From NCBI GenBank assembly GCA_010015675.1, contig ML977005.1:124001-188000 (forward strand): a DNA stretch of 64,000 bases, read 5' to 3'. The translations under genes were made by a program, and so were the position numbers. The notes beneath the pieces are model-generated. The model did not search any database. It saw only the letters and a list, made by a program, of their open reading frames with translations, and had not been told where the DNA came from. Shown in pieces: positions 47,266 to 57,272 of the stretch. Source of the DNA: Byssothecium circinans (taxonomy: Eukaryota > Ascomycota > Dothideomycetes > Pleosporales > Massarinaceae). Within the stretch, counting starts at the first letter, position 1, and every line of letters starts with the position of its first letter.

Positions 47266-48768
47266 ATGGCGGCGCCTACAAGCAGCAACCCGCAGAGCGG
47301 CGCCGTGAAACCGCTCGCCTCGCCCGTCCCCTCCGCCTCGACCGTTTCGTCGATGCAGTCCCAACCCGATGCCAACTTCGCCCTTCCGCCGCCCAGCAAC
47401 GGCGATGCCATGTTGAAAGTCAAAAAGCCGACCATGACGTCGCGCATCAGCGGCATGTTCGGCAGCAAGAGAGATGAGAGCAGGGATTCGGCGAGGAGCG
47501 CCGTGGACAAGACCGCGGAGAGCAAAGCCGTCAACGGCACGAATGCGCGCCCGCCGCCCTCGCGCCAAACCTCCGTCTCCGTCTCCAAGTCCAAGGAGGC
47601 CGGCACCACCCCGTACCGCCGTTTCTGGATAAATGAAGATGGCACCCACGAGCATCACCTTAAAGTTGCGAAGCGCCAGGAGAAGCTGTCCGACATGTTC
47701 CAGAGCCTCATGTTGGGGAAGAAGAAGGACAGCAATAACGAGGACCAACCGCTTAGCTTGATGGCGAACTGGGTCGATGTCATGCGCAACGAGAAGGAGA
47801 AGCTCGCCGAGCAGAAGAACTCGTCGGCCAACAACACCTCGCAGACCCTGGTGCAGAAGTACGGCAAATGCCAAGAGGTGGTCGGGCGCGGTGCTTTTGG
47901 CATCGTTCGTGTTGCCCATAAGACGGACGCAAAGGACCCCAAACGCGAGCAGCTCTACGCAGTGAAGGAATTCAAACAGCGTCCTGGTGAATCGGCCAAG
48001 AAATATCAGAAGCGTTTGACCGCTGAATTCTGCATCTCATCTTCAATGCAACACCCGAACGTCATCAACACGCTGGATCTCCTTCAGGATGAGAAGGGCA
48101 TTTATTGCGAGGTCATGGAGTACTGCTCTGGAGGGGATCTGTACACGCTGGTCCTCGCAGCGGGCCAGCTCGAGGTCGCCGAAGCCGACTGTTTCTTTAA
48201 GCAGCTGATGCGGGGCGTAGAATACATGCACGAGATGGGTGTTGCCCATCGTGATCTGAAGCCGGAGAACCTGCTTTTGACTCAACACGGTTCCATCAAG
48301 ATCACCGACTTCGGCAACGGCGAGTGCTTCCGCATGGCTTGGGAAAAGGAAGCCCACATGACCGCCGGACTTTGTGGTTCTGCTCCGTACATTGCACCAG
48401 AGGAGTATGTGGACCGCGAATTCGATCCACGCGCCGTGGATGTCTGGGCTTGCGGCATCATTTACATGGCCATGAGGACTGGCCGCCATCTCTGGCGCGT
48501 AGCCCAGAAGGGCGAGGACGAGTTCTTCGATCGCTATCTCGAGGATCGCAAAGAAGAGTCTGGTTACAAACCAATCGAGGTGCTCCGCCGGGTAAGTACG
48601 CAGCTCCCAAGCAAAACTTATACTAATGGGACCCAGCGGCAATGCCGTAATGTCATCTACTCTGTTCTCGACCCTAATCCTACCCGCCGCCTCACAGCCC
48701 ACCAAGTTCTCTTCTCCGAATGGGTCAAAGAGATCAAAGTCTGCCACGCCGGCAGCGAAGGTTTCTAG
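47266..48768 (+). CDS. HAL4/SAT4-type serine/threonine kinase
   Basis: Exons 47266-48591 and 48637-48768 give 485 aa. The kinase belongs to the fungal-specific HAL4/SAT4-NPR1 group. A disordered N-terminus of ~190 residues includes PYRRFWINEDGTHEHHLKVA. Then come VVGRGAFGIVRVAHK, AVKEFKQRPGESAKKYQKRL, VAHRDLKPENLLL, ITDFGNGECF and APEEYVDREFDPRAVDVWAC. Yeast members set plasma-membrane transporter stability and K+/Na+ homeostasis. The intron (48592-48636) has perfect GTAAGT, TACTAAT and CCCAG signals but is 45 nt long with no stop, so a retained copy would add 15 residues in frame. A leader of several hundred bases, rich in pyrimidines and CCTCA units, precedes the start. Confidence 0.92.
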   Translation: MAAPTSSNPQSGAVKPLASPVPSASTVSSMQSQPDANFALPPPSNGDAMLKVKKPTMTSRISGMFGSKRDESRDSARSAVDKTAESKAVNGTNARPPPSRQTSVSVSKSKEAGTTPYRRFWINEDGTHEHHLKVAKRQEKLSDMFQSLMLGKKKDSNNEDQPLSLMANWVDVMRNEKEKLAEQKNSSANNTSQTLVQKYGKCQEVVGRGAFGIVRVAHKTDAKDPKREQLYAVKEFKQRPGESAKKYQKRLTAEFCISSSMQHPNVINTLDLLQDEKGIYCEVMEYCSGGDLYTLVLAAGQLEVAEADCFFKQLMRGVEYMHEMGVAHRDLKPENLLLTQHGSIKITDFGNGECFRMAWEKEAHMTAGLCGSAPYIAPEEYVDREFDPRAVDVWACGIIYMAMRTGRHLWRVAQKGEDEFFDRYLEDRKEESGYKPIEVLRRVSTQLPSKTYTNGTQRQCRNVIYSVLDPNPTRRLTAHQVLFSEWVKEIKVCHAGSEGF

Positions 48769-49789
48769 ACGAAATGACTGCTTTAGACCAGCGCAGGCGC
48801 CCCATTAAATCTACGATAGACGCGCATTGCCTTCTGGGTCGGTTTTACTACATTTCTTTTTCTAACGTTTCATGCGACTCAGCGGCTCTTGATGACATAC
48901 CCCTTCTTCATGCTCATGATGCAGAGCAGCATAGCGGGATCATGACCTTTCACAATACCTGCACTGTTTGCACCCATTTTTCCCTTCTTCCACGGACGGA
49001 GTTGCTATAGGGCTTATAACGACCACCACGGCGTTTTCTGGACGACGAAAGATTTGAATGACTACATGACCTACTTGTAGACGGACTGGAGGATTGGCAA
49101 GGAATTTTGCATGATGGTTGGGTAGGCGGGCAGGCGGGCGGCTGGGCGGTTGTTTACAGGGACGGACTCTTTATGCTTTTTTGGGAGGCGCCGTGGATGT
49201 GTGTGCTCGCTGTTATCTATTGTATTTGATCACGGTTTATACATGTTGGGCTCTCTACGATTTTCATTCTTTTCTGTTGGCAACAACTTCGTACGCATGG
49301 TCTTGGTGAGCGTGCAGTGTGCCGCGCGGTTATCATGTGGCGTGCATACACGGAGGGCACGCAATCATGCCATACGAGTCTTTCTCAACTGCTTCACGAT
49401 TGCACATGCAAAGCTTACATGAGTTACGAGACTGGGGCGGGTCGTATTATTGTAAGATTAGTTGAAATATACGTGTTTTGGTTTCCCCATGTTTCATTCT
49501 CGTTGCCCCAGGTTTAGGCCAGCCTTAAGCATGGACGACATCTGGCAGCTTGATGGGTGCGGGTCTAAGCTTGTTTCAATAAAGAAACAGCGGGCGGTGA
49601 ATGAATCACAAACGTCCGTGCCCCGATGTGCCCTTAGAAATCACGAGAGATAGGAGGAAGACAATACTTAACACCCTTTCCACGATCCACACCCCACGCT
49701 CGCATTCGAAAGCTGCCCATGCTGTCCACACACGACACTGGACAGGGCTACACCGCGACTGCAGCTTGATTAAAGTATGCGCCCGAGCA
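48769..49789. other. intergenic between the HAL4-type kinase and SLP1-like gene
   Basis: About 1 kb without a convincing gene. The frame of the next gene is open upstream to 49601, but those 63 codons (MNHKRPCPDVPLEITRDRRK on) would place the signal peptide internally. They are treated as leader. Confidence 0.5.
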
Positions 49790-52789
49790 ATGCTCACGAT
49801 TGGCGCACCCCTCCACAAATGGACTCTGTGCCTGCTCCTCTGCAGCCTATCGACTTGCGGAGTCGCACAGTCGGCGAATGAGACGACGGCTGTTGAATCC
49901 AGTCCTGTTCCTACTCCCAGCGCCTCCTCCACTTCGTCACCGTCGAAATACCCCGCCGCTTCCTCCTTCGCCGACTCCGCATGTCCGTTCCGCACGATCA
50001 ATTACATTACGCATACGCTGCCGCAGCAATGCTTGAGGACAGATTGGGCGGCTCCTAGCCAGAGAGCCTCCGTGGAGGAGGGTGAGGTGGAGGCGACATT
50101 GACTCCGGAGAGTGTCGCGGCGTCCGTAAGAGATTGGATTGTAGAGGCTGGTACAGAGGGCAAAGAACAGGGCACACGACCTCAAGAGACGGAGGCGAAA
50201 GAGACTGCAGAGGTGGAAACAGTGATTGGCACAGCCAGTATAGAAGCGGAAGCTGAGCTAGAGACCGACTCGCCCCTGGACAATGCGAACTTCCTGTCGT
50301 TCGAAGAATGGAAGAACAGGAACCTGGCTCAAGCGGGTCAGTCGCCTGACAATGTTGGTCAAGGGCGCGCAACATCGAATGAGCAGAGAGGGCGGCGACG
50401 TCCGGTCAATGTGAACGCGCTAGATTCCTTGGGCGAGGAGGGGGAGATTGAGATTGATTTCAGTGGTTTTGGATCACCGTCCAAAGGTGGAGATGCACCA
50501 AGCAGTGCTGTTGCGAACACACAGAATCGGGACGAAGGAGCATTGACTGCAGGTGGAGACAAAGCCGCTCCAAGTGCGTGGGCACTCAGCAAAGACGCCG
50601 GCAAGACCTGCAAAGAGCGCTTCAACTTCGCTTCCTTCGACTGCGCCGCTACCGTCGTGAAGACGAACCCCAAGGCTAAGAGCTCGACGTCAATCTTGGT
50701 GGAGAACAAGGACAGCTACATGCTGAACGAATGCTCCGCCGACAACAAGTACATCATCGTCGAGCTCTGCGACGACATCCTCGTCGACACCATTGTCCTC
50801 GCAAACTATGAATTCTTTTCTTCCATGTTCCGGCACTTCCGAATCAGCGTTTCGGATCGATACCCCGTGAAGATGGACCGCTGGCGCGTACTGGGTACCT
50901 TTGAAGCCCGTAACTCACGAGACATACAGCCTTTCCTTATCAAAGAGCCACAGATTTGGGCTCGCTATCTACGGGTGGAGTTTTTGACGCATTATGGTAA
51001 CGAATATTATTGCCCGATGAGCTTGTTACGAGTACATGGCACAACTATGATGGAACAATTCAGACGTGAGGAGGAACAGGCTAGAGGTGATGATGCTGAT
51101 GAGCCTATCGAGGCGGTGGAGGGGGAGCCGGTGCAGAGCGCTGTGCAGCCTGTTGAAGATCAGAATGTGCCGGGGGTGCAAGTCCCTGTGGAAACGGACA
51201 AGAATGCTTCGGGCGCGGATGCTGATGTGCACAAAGACAATACTGCTAAGAAGACAGATGATGCGGACGATCCAGGTGATGCGAGCACTACTACAGCACA
51301 ACCTATACCTACGGAAGTTTCCGCTCAGAAAGCTACGACTGCCTCCGATTTGCCTTCGGAAATGTCGGGGCCAGCTGTTCCGTCTAACGTCCAGTCGAGA
51401 CCAACAAATGCAACGTCCTCCAAGTCATCGAAAGAAAGGTCTTCAGAGACTGCTCCTAGCCCGGTCGCCGAGTCTTCCCCTCAGGGCGGGTCTTCTGCTC
51501 CGTCTCACAAACCTATCACGAAGAAGACTGATATCCCGAGATCAGTCCCTACGCAAGGCAACGACTCCAAGATTTCTACGAATGCGTCCGATTCTGCTTC
51601 ATCCAGTGGAGCTTCTGCAAAGGCTGGGTCCAACTCTACGAGCAACGGCTCCCAGACCAGCTCGCCCCCTCAGAAGCCGGCACAAACGCAGCCCAACCCC
51701 GCGGCTCCATCAACCCAGGAGTCGTTCTTCAAATCAATACACAAGCGTCTTCAGTACCTCGAAGCTAACAGCACGCTTTCGCTGCAGTATATTGAAGAGC
51801 AGTCTCGTATCTTGCGAGACGCCTTCATCAAAGTCGAGAAGAAGCAATTGCAAAAGACGGAGAAGTTTCTGGACCATCTCAATAGCACAGTCATGCATGA
51901 GCTGAAGACGTATCGTAACATGTACGACCAACTCTGGCAGAGTACTATCCTTGAGCTTGAAGGCATAAAAGAGCGGCAGAAGACGGAAGTTGGCGAGATC
52001 GGAGCCAGACTAAGCATGATGGCCGATGAATTGGTGTGGCAGAAGAGGATGGCTGTGGTACAATCTACCCTGTTATTACTTTGCCTCGGCCTCGTTCTCT
52101 TTGTACGTTCCGGCACGCTAGGCTCACAGTCTGATGTGCCGATCGCGCAGCAGCTGGGCCAAAAATATTCCAGCTTCTTCGACTCTCCCACGCATGGCTC
52201 GGGGAACTCTAGGGGTGTGGAACGCCAACGCTGGAGGACACTTCGTAGCACGTGGCGAAGCGATACTTCTATTGCACTTAGTGACCGCAGTGGCCATCTA
52301 AGCGATGCCAACAATGCTATCTCCGATGCAGAGACGGATGACAGACGCAGCCCTATCAACATTTCTTTCGACCCAGCTACACCGTTGACACCAGATGTAT
52401 CTTCAGACATTGGCAAAGAGCTTGGCTCCTCTCCGCCACAAATGAACGGCATTCACAACGGCGGTGTCAATGACAGTGGACTACTCACACCCATTGAAGA
52501 CGCGGACACGCAGGCCAAACGACTAGAAGCCCTAGAGACGCAGTCCGGTCCAGCCACCCCGCGTGGATCCCGCGACAACAGACCGTCGTGGGAAGAAGTC
52601 GATCGCGCTGTGGACCTCTTGAAGGCGGGCGAGAAGGGAAAGAGTGTGCAAAGCGAGCTTGAGATGGATAGGCAGAGGAGGCAGAGACGGAGTCCGCTAG
52701 GGAGGGCGGAGAGTTATGGTGGGACGATGGTGGATTCGCCGGTTGATGATGAGTGCGCCGAGGGTCTTTTTGATTCGGGGACTGCATGA
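49790..52789 (+). CDS. SLP1: SLP1-like SUN-domain membrane protein
   Basis: An intronless frame of 999 aa from the ATG at 49790, chosen because it opens with a signal peptide (KWTLCLLLCSLSTCGVAQ). A Cys-containing segment (CPFRTINYITHTLPQQC) and the conserved NFLSFEEWKNRNL come next. The SUN-like domain covers ~residues 273-420: TCKERFNFASFDCAATVV, NKYIIVELCDDILVDTIVLA, NYEFFSSMFRHFRISVSDRY and YYCPMSLLRVHGTTMMEQF. A Ser/Pro-rich disordered region, a coiled coil (~640-750) and one membrane span (VVQSTLLLLCLGLVLFVRSG, ~755-776) follow. The cytosolic tail is acidic/Ser-rich. Yeast Slp1 works with Emp65 in the ER to guard soluble proteins from degradation. The orthology is by domain order. Confidence 0.92.
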   Translation: MLTIGAPLHKWTLCLLLCSLSTCGVAQSANETTAVESSPVPTPSASSTSSPSKYPAASSFADSACPFRTINYITHTLPQQCLRTDWAAPSQRASVEEGEVEATLTPESVAASVRDWIVEAGTEGKEQGTRPQETEAKETAEVETVIGTASIEAEAELETDSPLDNANFLSFEEWKNRNLAQAGQSPDNVGQGRATSNEQRGRRRPVNVNALDSLGEEGEIEIDFSGFGSPSKGGDAPSSAVANTQNRDEGALTAGGDKAAPSAWALSKDAGKTCKERFNFASFDCAATVVKTNPKAKSSTSILVENKDSYMLNECSADNKYIIVELCDDILVDTIVLANYEFFSSMFRHFRISVSDRYPVKMDRWRVLGTFEARNSRDIQPFLIKEPQIWARYLRVEFLTHYGNEYYCPMSLLRVHGTTMMEQFRREEEQARGDDADEPIEAVEGEPVQSAVQPVEDQNVPGVQVPVETDKNASGADADVHKDNTAKKTDDADDPGDASTTTAQPIPTEVSAQKATTASDLPSEMSGPAVPSNVQSRPTNATSSKSSKERSSETAPSPVAESSPQGGSSAPSHKPITKKTDIPRSVPTQGNDSKISTNASDSASSSGASAKAGSNSTSNGSQTSSPPQKPAQTQPNPAAPSTQESFFKSIHKRLQYLEANSTLSLQYIEEQSRILRDAFIKVEKKQLQKTEKFLDHLNSTVMHELKTYRNMYDQLWQSTILELEGIKERQKTEVGEIGARLSMMADELVWQKRMAVVQSTLLLLCLGLVLFVRSGTLGSQSDVPIAQQLGQKYSSFFDSPTHGSGNSRGVERQRWRTLRSTWRSDTSIALSDRSGHLSDANNAISDAETDDRRSPINISFDPATPLTPDVSSDIGKELGSSPPQMNGIHNGGVNDSGLLTPIEDADTQAKRLEALETQSGPATPRGSRDNRPSWEEVDRAVDLLKAGEKGKSVQSELEMDRQRRQRRSPLGRAESYGGTMVDSPVDDECAEGLFDSGTA

Positions 52790-53394
52790 TACCTTGACTT
52801 TTTCTCTATGACTTGTGATGGTTGTTGGGTACGAGCGTTTTGCATGTTTGTGGAGTATTGTTGAGGCGCTTTTGGGTAGTGAGGGGTGGGGTTTGCTTGC
52901 ATTAGATCGGTGTTTGGTGTTTATGGATGGGATGGGGAGGTTGGGTGATTGTGTAAGCGGGTAATGATATAATGCTGAAAGGAATGTATATATTCTTCCT
53001 AGAATGCTTAACTCTTAATGCTCTATAAGATCTTCTAGGTTATCTAACATTTTAATACTTGGCGATTTAATGGCAGGTTTACTGTAGACATATCGCTTCA
53101 TGTCAGCCCATCTTCGGTCACCGCCAAGGTTCCGTTCCATTATTACTGGGCCGCGAACCTCGGCATCGGCGTCCCTCCCCGCAATGATTCGATGAGTAGC
53201 GTAGCTTAGCTTCGCTCGCTCAGACACGACAGACGTCGCATATAGTAGTCATCGTGTCCGAGTCGTCCGCCTTTCTTTTGCCTCGCTTCCTTTTGGACTT
53301 CTACAGCTCGAATTACACGGTGATTTCAGGTTGCTGAGAATTGAAACCCCCAAGTCAATTGAAGCTGTAGAGACGTACGAACAACTTTAGAAAC
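52790..53394. other. intergenic, partly AT-rich
   Basis: About 600 bp. The stretch ~52960-53080 is AT-rich. A 70-codon minus-strand frame (53015-53227) has no recognisable features and is not called. Confidence 0.45.
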
Positions 53395-54991
53395 ATGTCA
53401 GACCTCCTAGTCAACAGCCAGCATGGGCATATCACGGCGAGCCAGCGTATTCCGGCTATTGCGCGTCCGTTTGTGAGCGAGAGGGCTGCTAAGACACTGG
53501 ACTTGGTACGTTGGCTCATCATCACATATCCCCATACAACACTTCTTCACCAAAGCCACCCGTACCTTATTTCCGTCCATTTCCTCCACCAAACGCCCTC
53601 TAACACTCCCAGGTCGAGAAATTTGTCGAAGAAGAATGCATCCCCGCCGACGCCGTCTACACGCGCCAAATCGGCGAAACAACCAGCCAACGCTTCTCCT
53701 CGCACCCCTCCATAATCGAAGACCTCAAGAAGCACGCCCGCGAGCTCGGTCTCTGGAACATGTTCCTCCCCGCGAACCATTTCAAAGAAGGCGCGGGGTT
53801 CAGTAACCTCGAGTACGGGCTCATGGCCGAGTATCTGGGCAAGAGCCGGACAGCGAGCGAGGCGACGAATTGCGCGGCCCCGGATACGGGGAACATGGAG
53901 GTTTTGGCCAAGTATGGGAATGAGGCGCAGAAACGGAGGTGGTTGGATCCGTTGCTTAACGGGGAGATTCGGAGTGCGTTTCTCATGACGGAGCCGCAGG
54001 TTGCGAGTTCGGATGCTACGAACATTGAGATGACTATTGTGCGGGATGGTGATAGTTATGTGTTGAATGGCTCGGTACGTTGCCGATTTCTTCCTCCCAC
54101 TTTGTCCCCCTTCCACGACGAGATACACTTCCTAACATATATCAGAAATGGTGGTCCTCAGGCATCGGCGACCCCCGCTGCGAAATCTACATCGTCCTGG
54201 GCAAAACCGACCCGCAAAACACGGACAAATACAAGCAACAATCCGTAATCCTCGTCCCGCACAACACCCCCGGCATCACCATCCACCGCATGCTCTCCGT
54301 CTTCGGTTTCGACGACGCCCCGCACGGCCACGGCCACGTCACCTTCACCAACGTGCGCGTGCCCGCCTCCAACATGGTGCTCGGCGAGGGCCGCGGCTTC
54401 GAAATCATCCAAGGCCGTCTGGGCCCGGGACGCATCCACCACGCGATGCGCAGCATCGGCGCCGCGGAAAAGGCGCTCGAATGGTTCCTCGCGCGCCTCA
54501 ACGACCCCAAGAAGAAGCCCTTCGGCGAGATGCTGCACAAGCACGGCATAATGATCGACCGCGTGGCGCGGTCGCGGATCGAGATCGACGCCGCGCGCCT
54601 CGCCGTCTGCAACGCGGCGATCAAAATCGACGAGTCCGACGCCAAAGGCGCGCTCAAGGAAATCGCAGAGGTCAAAGTGCTGGTCCCCGACGTCCTGCTC
54701 ACCGTCATCGACCGCGCGATCCAGGCGTATGGCGGCGCCGGCGTGAGTCAGGATACGCCGCTCGCGGCTATGTATGCTAATGGGCGCACGATGCGCATCG
54801 TCGATGGGCCGGATGAGGTGCATCTCCTGCAGCTGGGGAAGAATGAGAATAAGAGGGGGCCGGCGCATGGGAGGAGGTTGGAGGCGCAGAGGTTGAGGGG
54901 CGAGGAGCTGTGTAGGAGGTATGGGGTTGGGGTTGGGGATGTGTTGGCTTTGGGGAGGGTGTCAGGGGAGGGGGGGAAGAGTAAGCTGTAG
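53395..54991 (+). CDS. acyl-CoA dehydrogenase (ACAD10/11-like)
   Basis: Exons 53395-53505, 53613-54074 and 54146-54991 give 472 aa. It has the three-part ACAD fold: the N-terminal helices (VEKFVEEECIPADAVYTRQI, SIIEDLKKHARELGLWNMFL), the middle beta domain (SAFLMTEPQVASSDATNIEM, KWWSSGIGDPRCEIYIVLGK) and the C-terminal helices (GRLGPGRIHHAMRSIGAAEK, QAYGGAGVSQDTPLAAMYAN, RIVDGPDEVHLLQLGK). The pattern fits the ACAD10/11-type branch that oxidises long- or branched-chain acyl-CoA with FAD, passing electrons to ETF or, in peroxisomes, to oxygen. The C-terminus ends SKL, directly before the stop (GGKSKL), a canonical peroxisomal targeting signal 1. This points to peroxisomal beta-oxidation. Confidence 0.93.
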
Positions 54992-55610
54992 TGTATGTAG
55001 GTTGGAGGTTGGAGATTCGGGTTTGGAGAAGGGGGGGGGGAGATAGTGTATGGGATGGAGTTGAAAGTTGAAAATGGATGTGTAGAGTTCCTGCCACAAC
55101 GCTGTCTTGTTGTTTACCACTGGGGATTGAGAGGCCGGCCCTTGTGAAGAAGCCAGTATGGAGCTTTTATTTACCTTGCATTCAAGGGCCTGTCCTGTCC
55201 TGTCTATTGAGGAGGAGGGGGGAATAAGAGAAAACCAAGCTGTTCACAATCCAACCAAACCTTGCAATACTCTGGCTAAGCCTTGAGCTTTATCGATAAC
55301 AGTAACCCCATTATTGTTATTGTTGATAGGGTGTAGCTTAGCTTGTTTCCTGGCATCGCTCGAGCAGGAGCAGGAGCAGGAGTAGACGGATCCTTGATAA
55401 TAGATAAATAATAATGCCAGCGCCCAGCGCCCAGCGTGCGATTTGCGCGATGATAGTGACGGCGGCGAGGCGAGGCGATCAAGGCGATCAAGGCACGCAA
55501 GCTTTCATGGCGCGCAAGCTTTTCATGGCGGCTGGGGTGTGGAAGCGCGGGGCGTCGCGAAGGTTGATCAAACACCGACGGGGACAGCTAGGATTAGACA
55601 TGGCTCATTC
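54992..55610. other. intergenic, start of the accessory region
   Basis: About 620 bp. It contains a small GGAGCA-type repeat (~55364-55386) and no gene. Open frames here overlap the repeat that follows and lack features. Confidence 0.45.
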
Positions 55611-55841
55611 AGCAAATCAGACAGTGAGAGTTTTTACAGTAGAATCCCGTCTCAAAAAGGTTCAAGGATTGGTCTTTTCAAATCGAGGAATCATTATTGT
55701 AAATTTTTGTCTCCACTTCAGAAGACTTACTTCCAAAAATAATCCGAGACGCTGGTTACGGTACTGCCCACCGGTGGTAAGACAGCTCTGTGACAGTATC
55801 CTGTTCGTCCCGTCGGTGGTAGGCTGCAGTATACTGTATTG
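55611..55841 (+). repeat. dispersed repeat copy A (direct repeat)
   Basis: This ~230-bp stretch matches 56402-56601 in the same orientation, with indels. Both begin AGCAAATCAGA, share AGAATCCCGTC, AAGGATTGGTC and GAGACGCTGG, contain one 36-bp identical block (CAGCTCTGTGACAGTATCCT and the 16 bases after it), and end near ACTGTATTG. It could be a solo terminal repeat or a non-autonomous element. No coding is seen in it. Confidence 0.8.
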
Positions 55842-55848
55842 CTATCCT

Positions 55849-55963
55849 TACCACCGGGTCTGAGGGTTGATATCTGTCACGTGCAGGCCTCCTGATTTGG
55901 CAGAGCGTACAGATCGCGGGCTTTCTGTTATGTGACGGATACTGACCCCGAAACCCGGTGGTA
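55849..55963. repeat. inverted repeat around ~90 bp
   Basis: TACCACCGGGT at 55849-55859 and its exact complement ACCCGGTGGTA at 55953-55963 form an 11-bp inverted pair just after repeat copy A. A related palindrome CCACCGGTGG lies inside copy A at 55768-55777. They may be recombinase or transposase ends, or chance. Confidence 0.6.
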
Positions 55964-56401
55964 GGTCCTCCTGCAACTGTCAGGTAGGAAGCCGGGACTG
56001 TAGCTCAGGTGGAATCAGGGGCAAGAGGCTGCGCTGCGCTGGTGAAAGGGCAGCTTAGACCTGAGAGGCGGATACTGTACAATAATCAATAGGATAGATA
56101 CGAGCGAGGCTAGGGTGTCCCAGAAGCCCCAGATGAAGAGAAGACGCAGAGAAGGTGCTAGTGGCCTTTCCCCCCTCCTTTTACCCCGGCATACAGTTCC
56201 CCTCGGCTCGGGTGCGTAGCGCCGTTTTGTGATTTGGGGGGTTCAACCAATGGAATTACCCTAATCCTTTCCTGTGAGTGGATTAGTAGCCACATTGTAA
56301 CCCTTGTAATTAGAGTTTTAGTAAGCTCTAGTAGGATTGCAGGGTGTAGCAGGGGGAATTAGCAAATCACATGCAAATCTGACTTGATGAGAGAATTCAT
56401 C
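55964..56401. other. spacer between repeat copies, no gene
   Basis: About 440 bp between the inverted repeat and repeat copy B. No reading frame or RNA gene is seen. Confidence 0.4.
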
Positions 56402-56601
56402 AGCAAATCAGATAGCGATTAGAATCCCGTCCCTAAAGTCAAGGATTGGTCCTTAACTTAAATCGAAGATCGTTTTAAATCTTGTCTCCACTTTTGAAGA
56501 CCCACCCCCAATCAGAGACGCTGGCTACGGTACTGGGTCAGCTCTGTGACAGTATCCTGTTCGTCCCGTCGGTGCTGGGAAGGTGCAGTATTACTGTATT
56601 G
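56402..56601 (+). repeat. dispersed repeat copy B (direct repeat)
   Basis: This is the second copy of the repeat at 55611-55841, ~790 bp downstream in the same orientation. It is shorter and diverged by substitutions and small deletions. For example, copy A has a CCACCGGTGG palindrome where copy B reads straight through. The pair resembles terminal direct repeats around a short internal region. Confidence 0.8.
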
Positions 56602-57272
56602 TACAGTGCAGCCGCGCCGTTCTGAGGCCAGGACTGTCATCTCCGCCCAATTTCTGGGTTTACACATTCATTTGTTCCCAGCGCACGGATGCTTCGGCAC
56701 ACGCTTTTACCTAAATGGTGCTAGAGCTGGCAGGGATTATGCTTTGTGAACCGAGCCCTGGAAGTGCGCTAATACGATATAGGAAACTGTCTTGTGAAGA
56801 GAACCGTGCGGTGAGAACTAGTCTAGTGCTTACCCGTTTTTAGGGCTGAATAGGACAAGCGCAAGCGCTCGGTCCACCGCCTGGGGAAAACCGACAGGGA
56901 AGCGCCCCGCAACTGACACTGCGGGGAAATATGTCCCATGGGACCGGCGCATCTCCTCCCGACTAGTACTAGATTCCTCCGCTCAACAACAGCCCAAAAT
57001 TACACCGTTACATGCGGGCGGGGCGACGCGGGAAAATATGTACCGACGTCCGCTATGGCTAATAAGAACGCTTGATCGAAGCGATGGCGAGGCGAATGCG
57101 ACGTTGCGAATGCGGCGCTGCTTCCGTGATGCGCGGGAAAATGTCCCTAATGAGTTAAGATCGGAATTACCATCACAAGCGTGTTGTCGCAGGGATAAAG
57201 ACCCGAATACCCAGTTGTGCTGCCTCTCTTTCGTTCCCATCGTCGCTCACGTTTCTCTCAGAAATCGTCAAC
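56602..57272. promoter_or_regulatory. sugar-transporter upstream region with CreA-type motifs
   Basis: Four SYGGRG motifs, the CreA/Mig1 target pattern, lie within 400 bp of the transporter start: CTGGGG at 56881-56886, CCCCGC (reverse GCGGGG) at 56905-56910, GCGGGG at 56921-56926 and GCGGGG at 57018-57023. The middle two form a close, oppositely oriented pair, the layout often needed for CreA repression. This suggests glucose repression of the downstream gene, but the motif is short and the region is GC-rich. Confidence 0.55.

Noticed and set aside
49601..49789. Upstream ATG for the SLP1-like gene
   Set aside because: It would put a clear signal peptide 60 residues inside the protein. The ATG at 49790 fits better.
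53015..53227. 70-codon minus-strand frame
   Set aside because: No recognisable family, AT-rich context and no leader or splice evidence.
55414..55863. 149-codon frame across repeat copy A
   Set aside because: It runs from unique sequence through the repeat and is not kept in copy B. No features.
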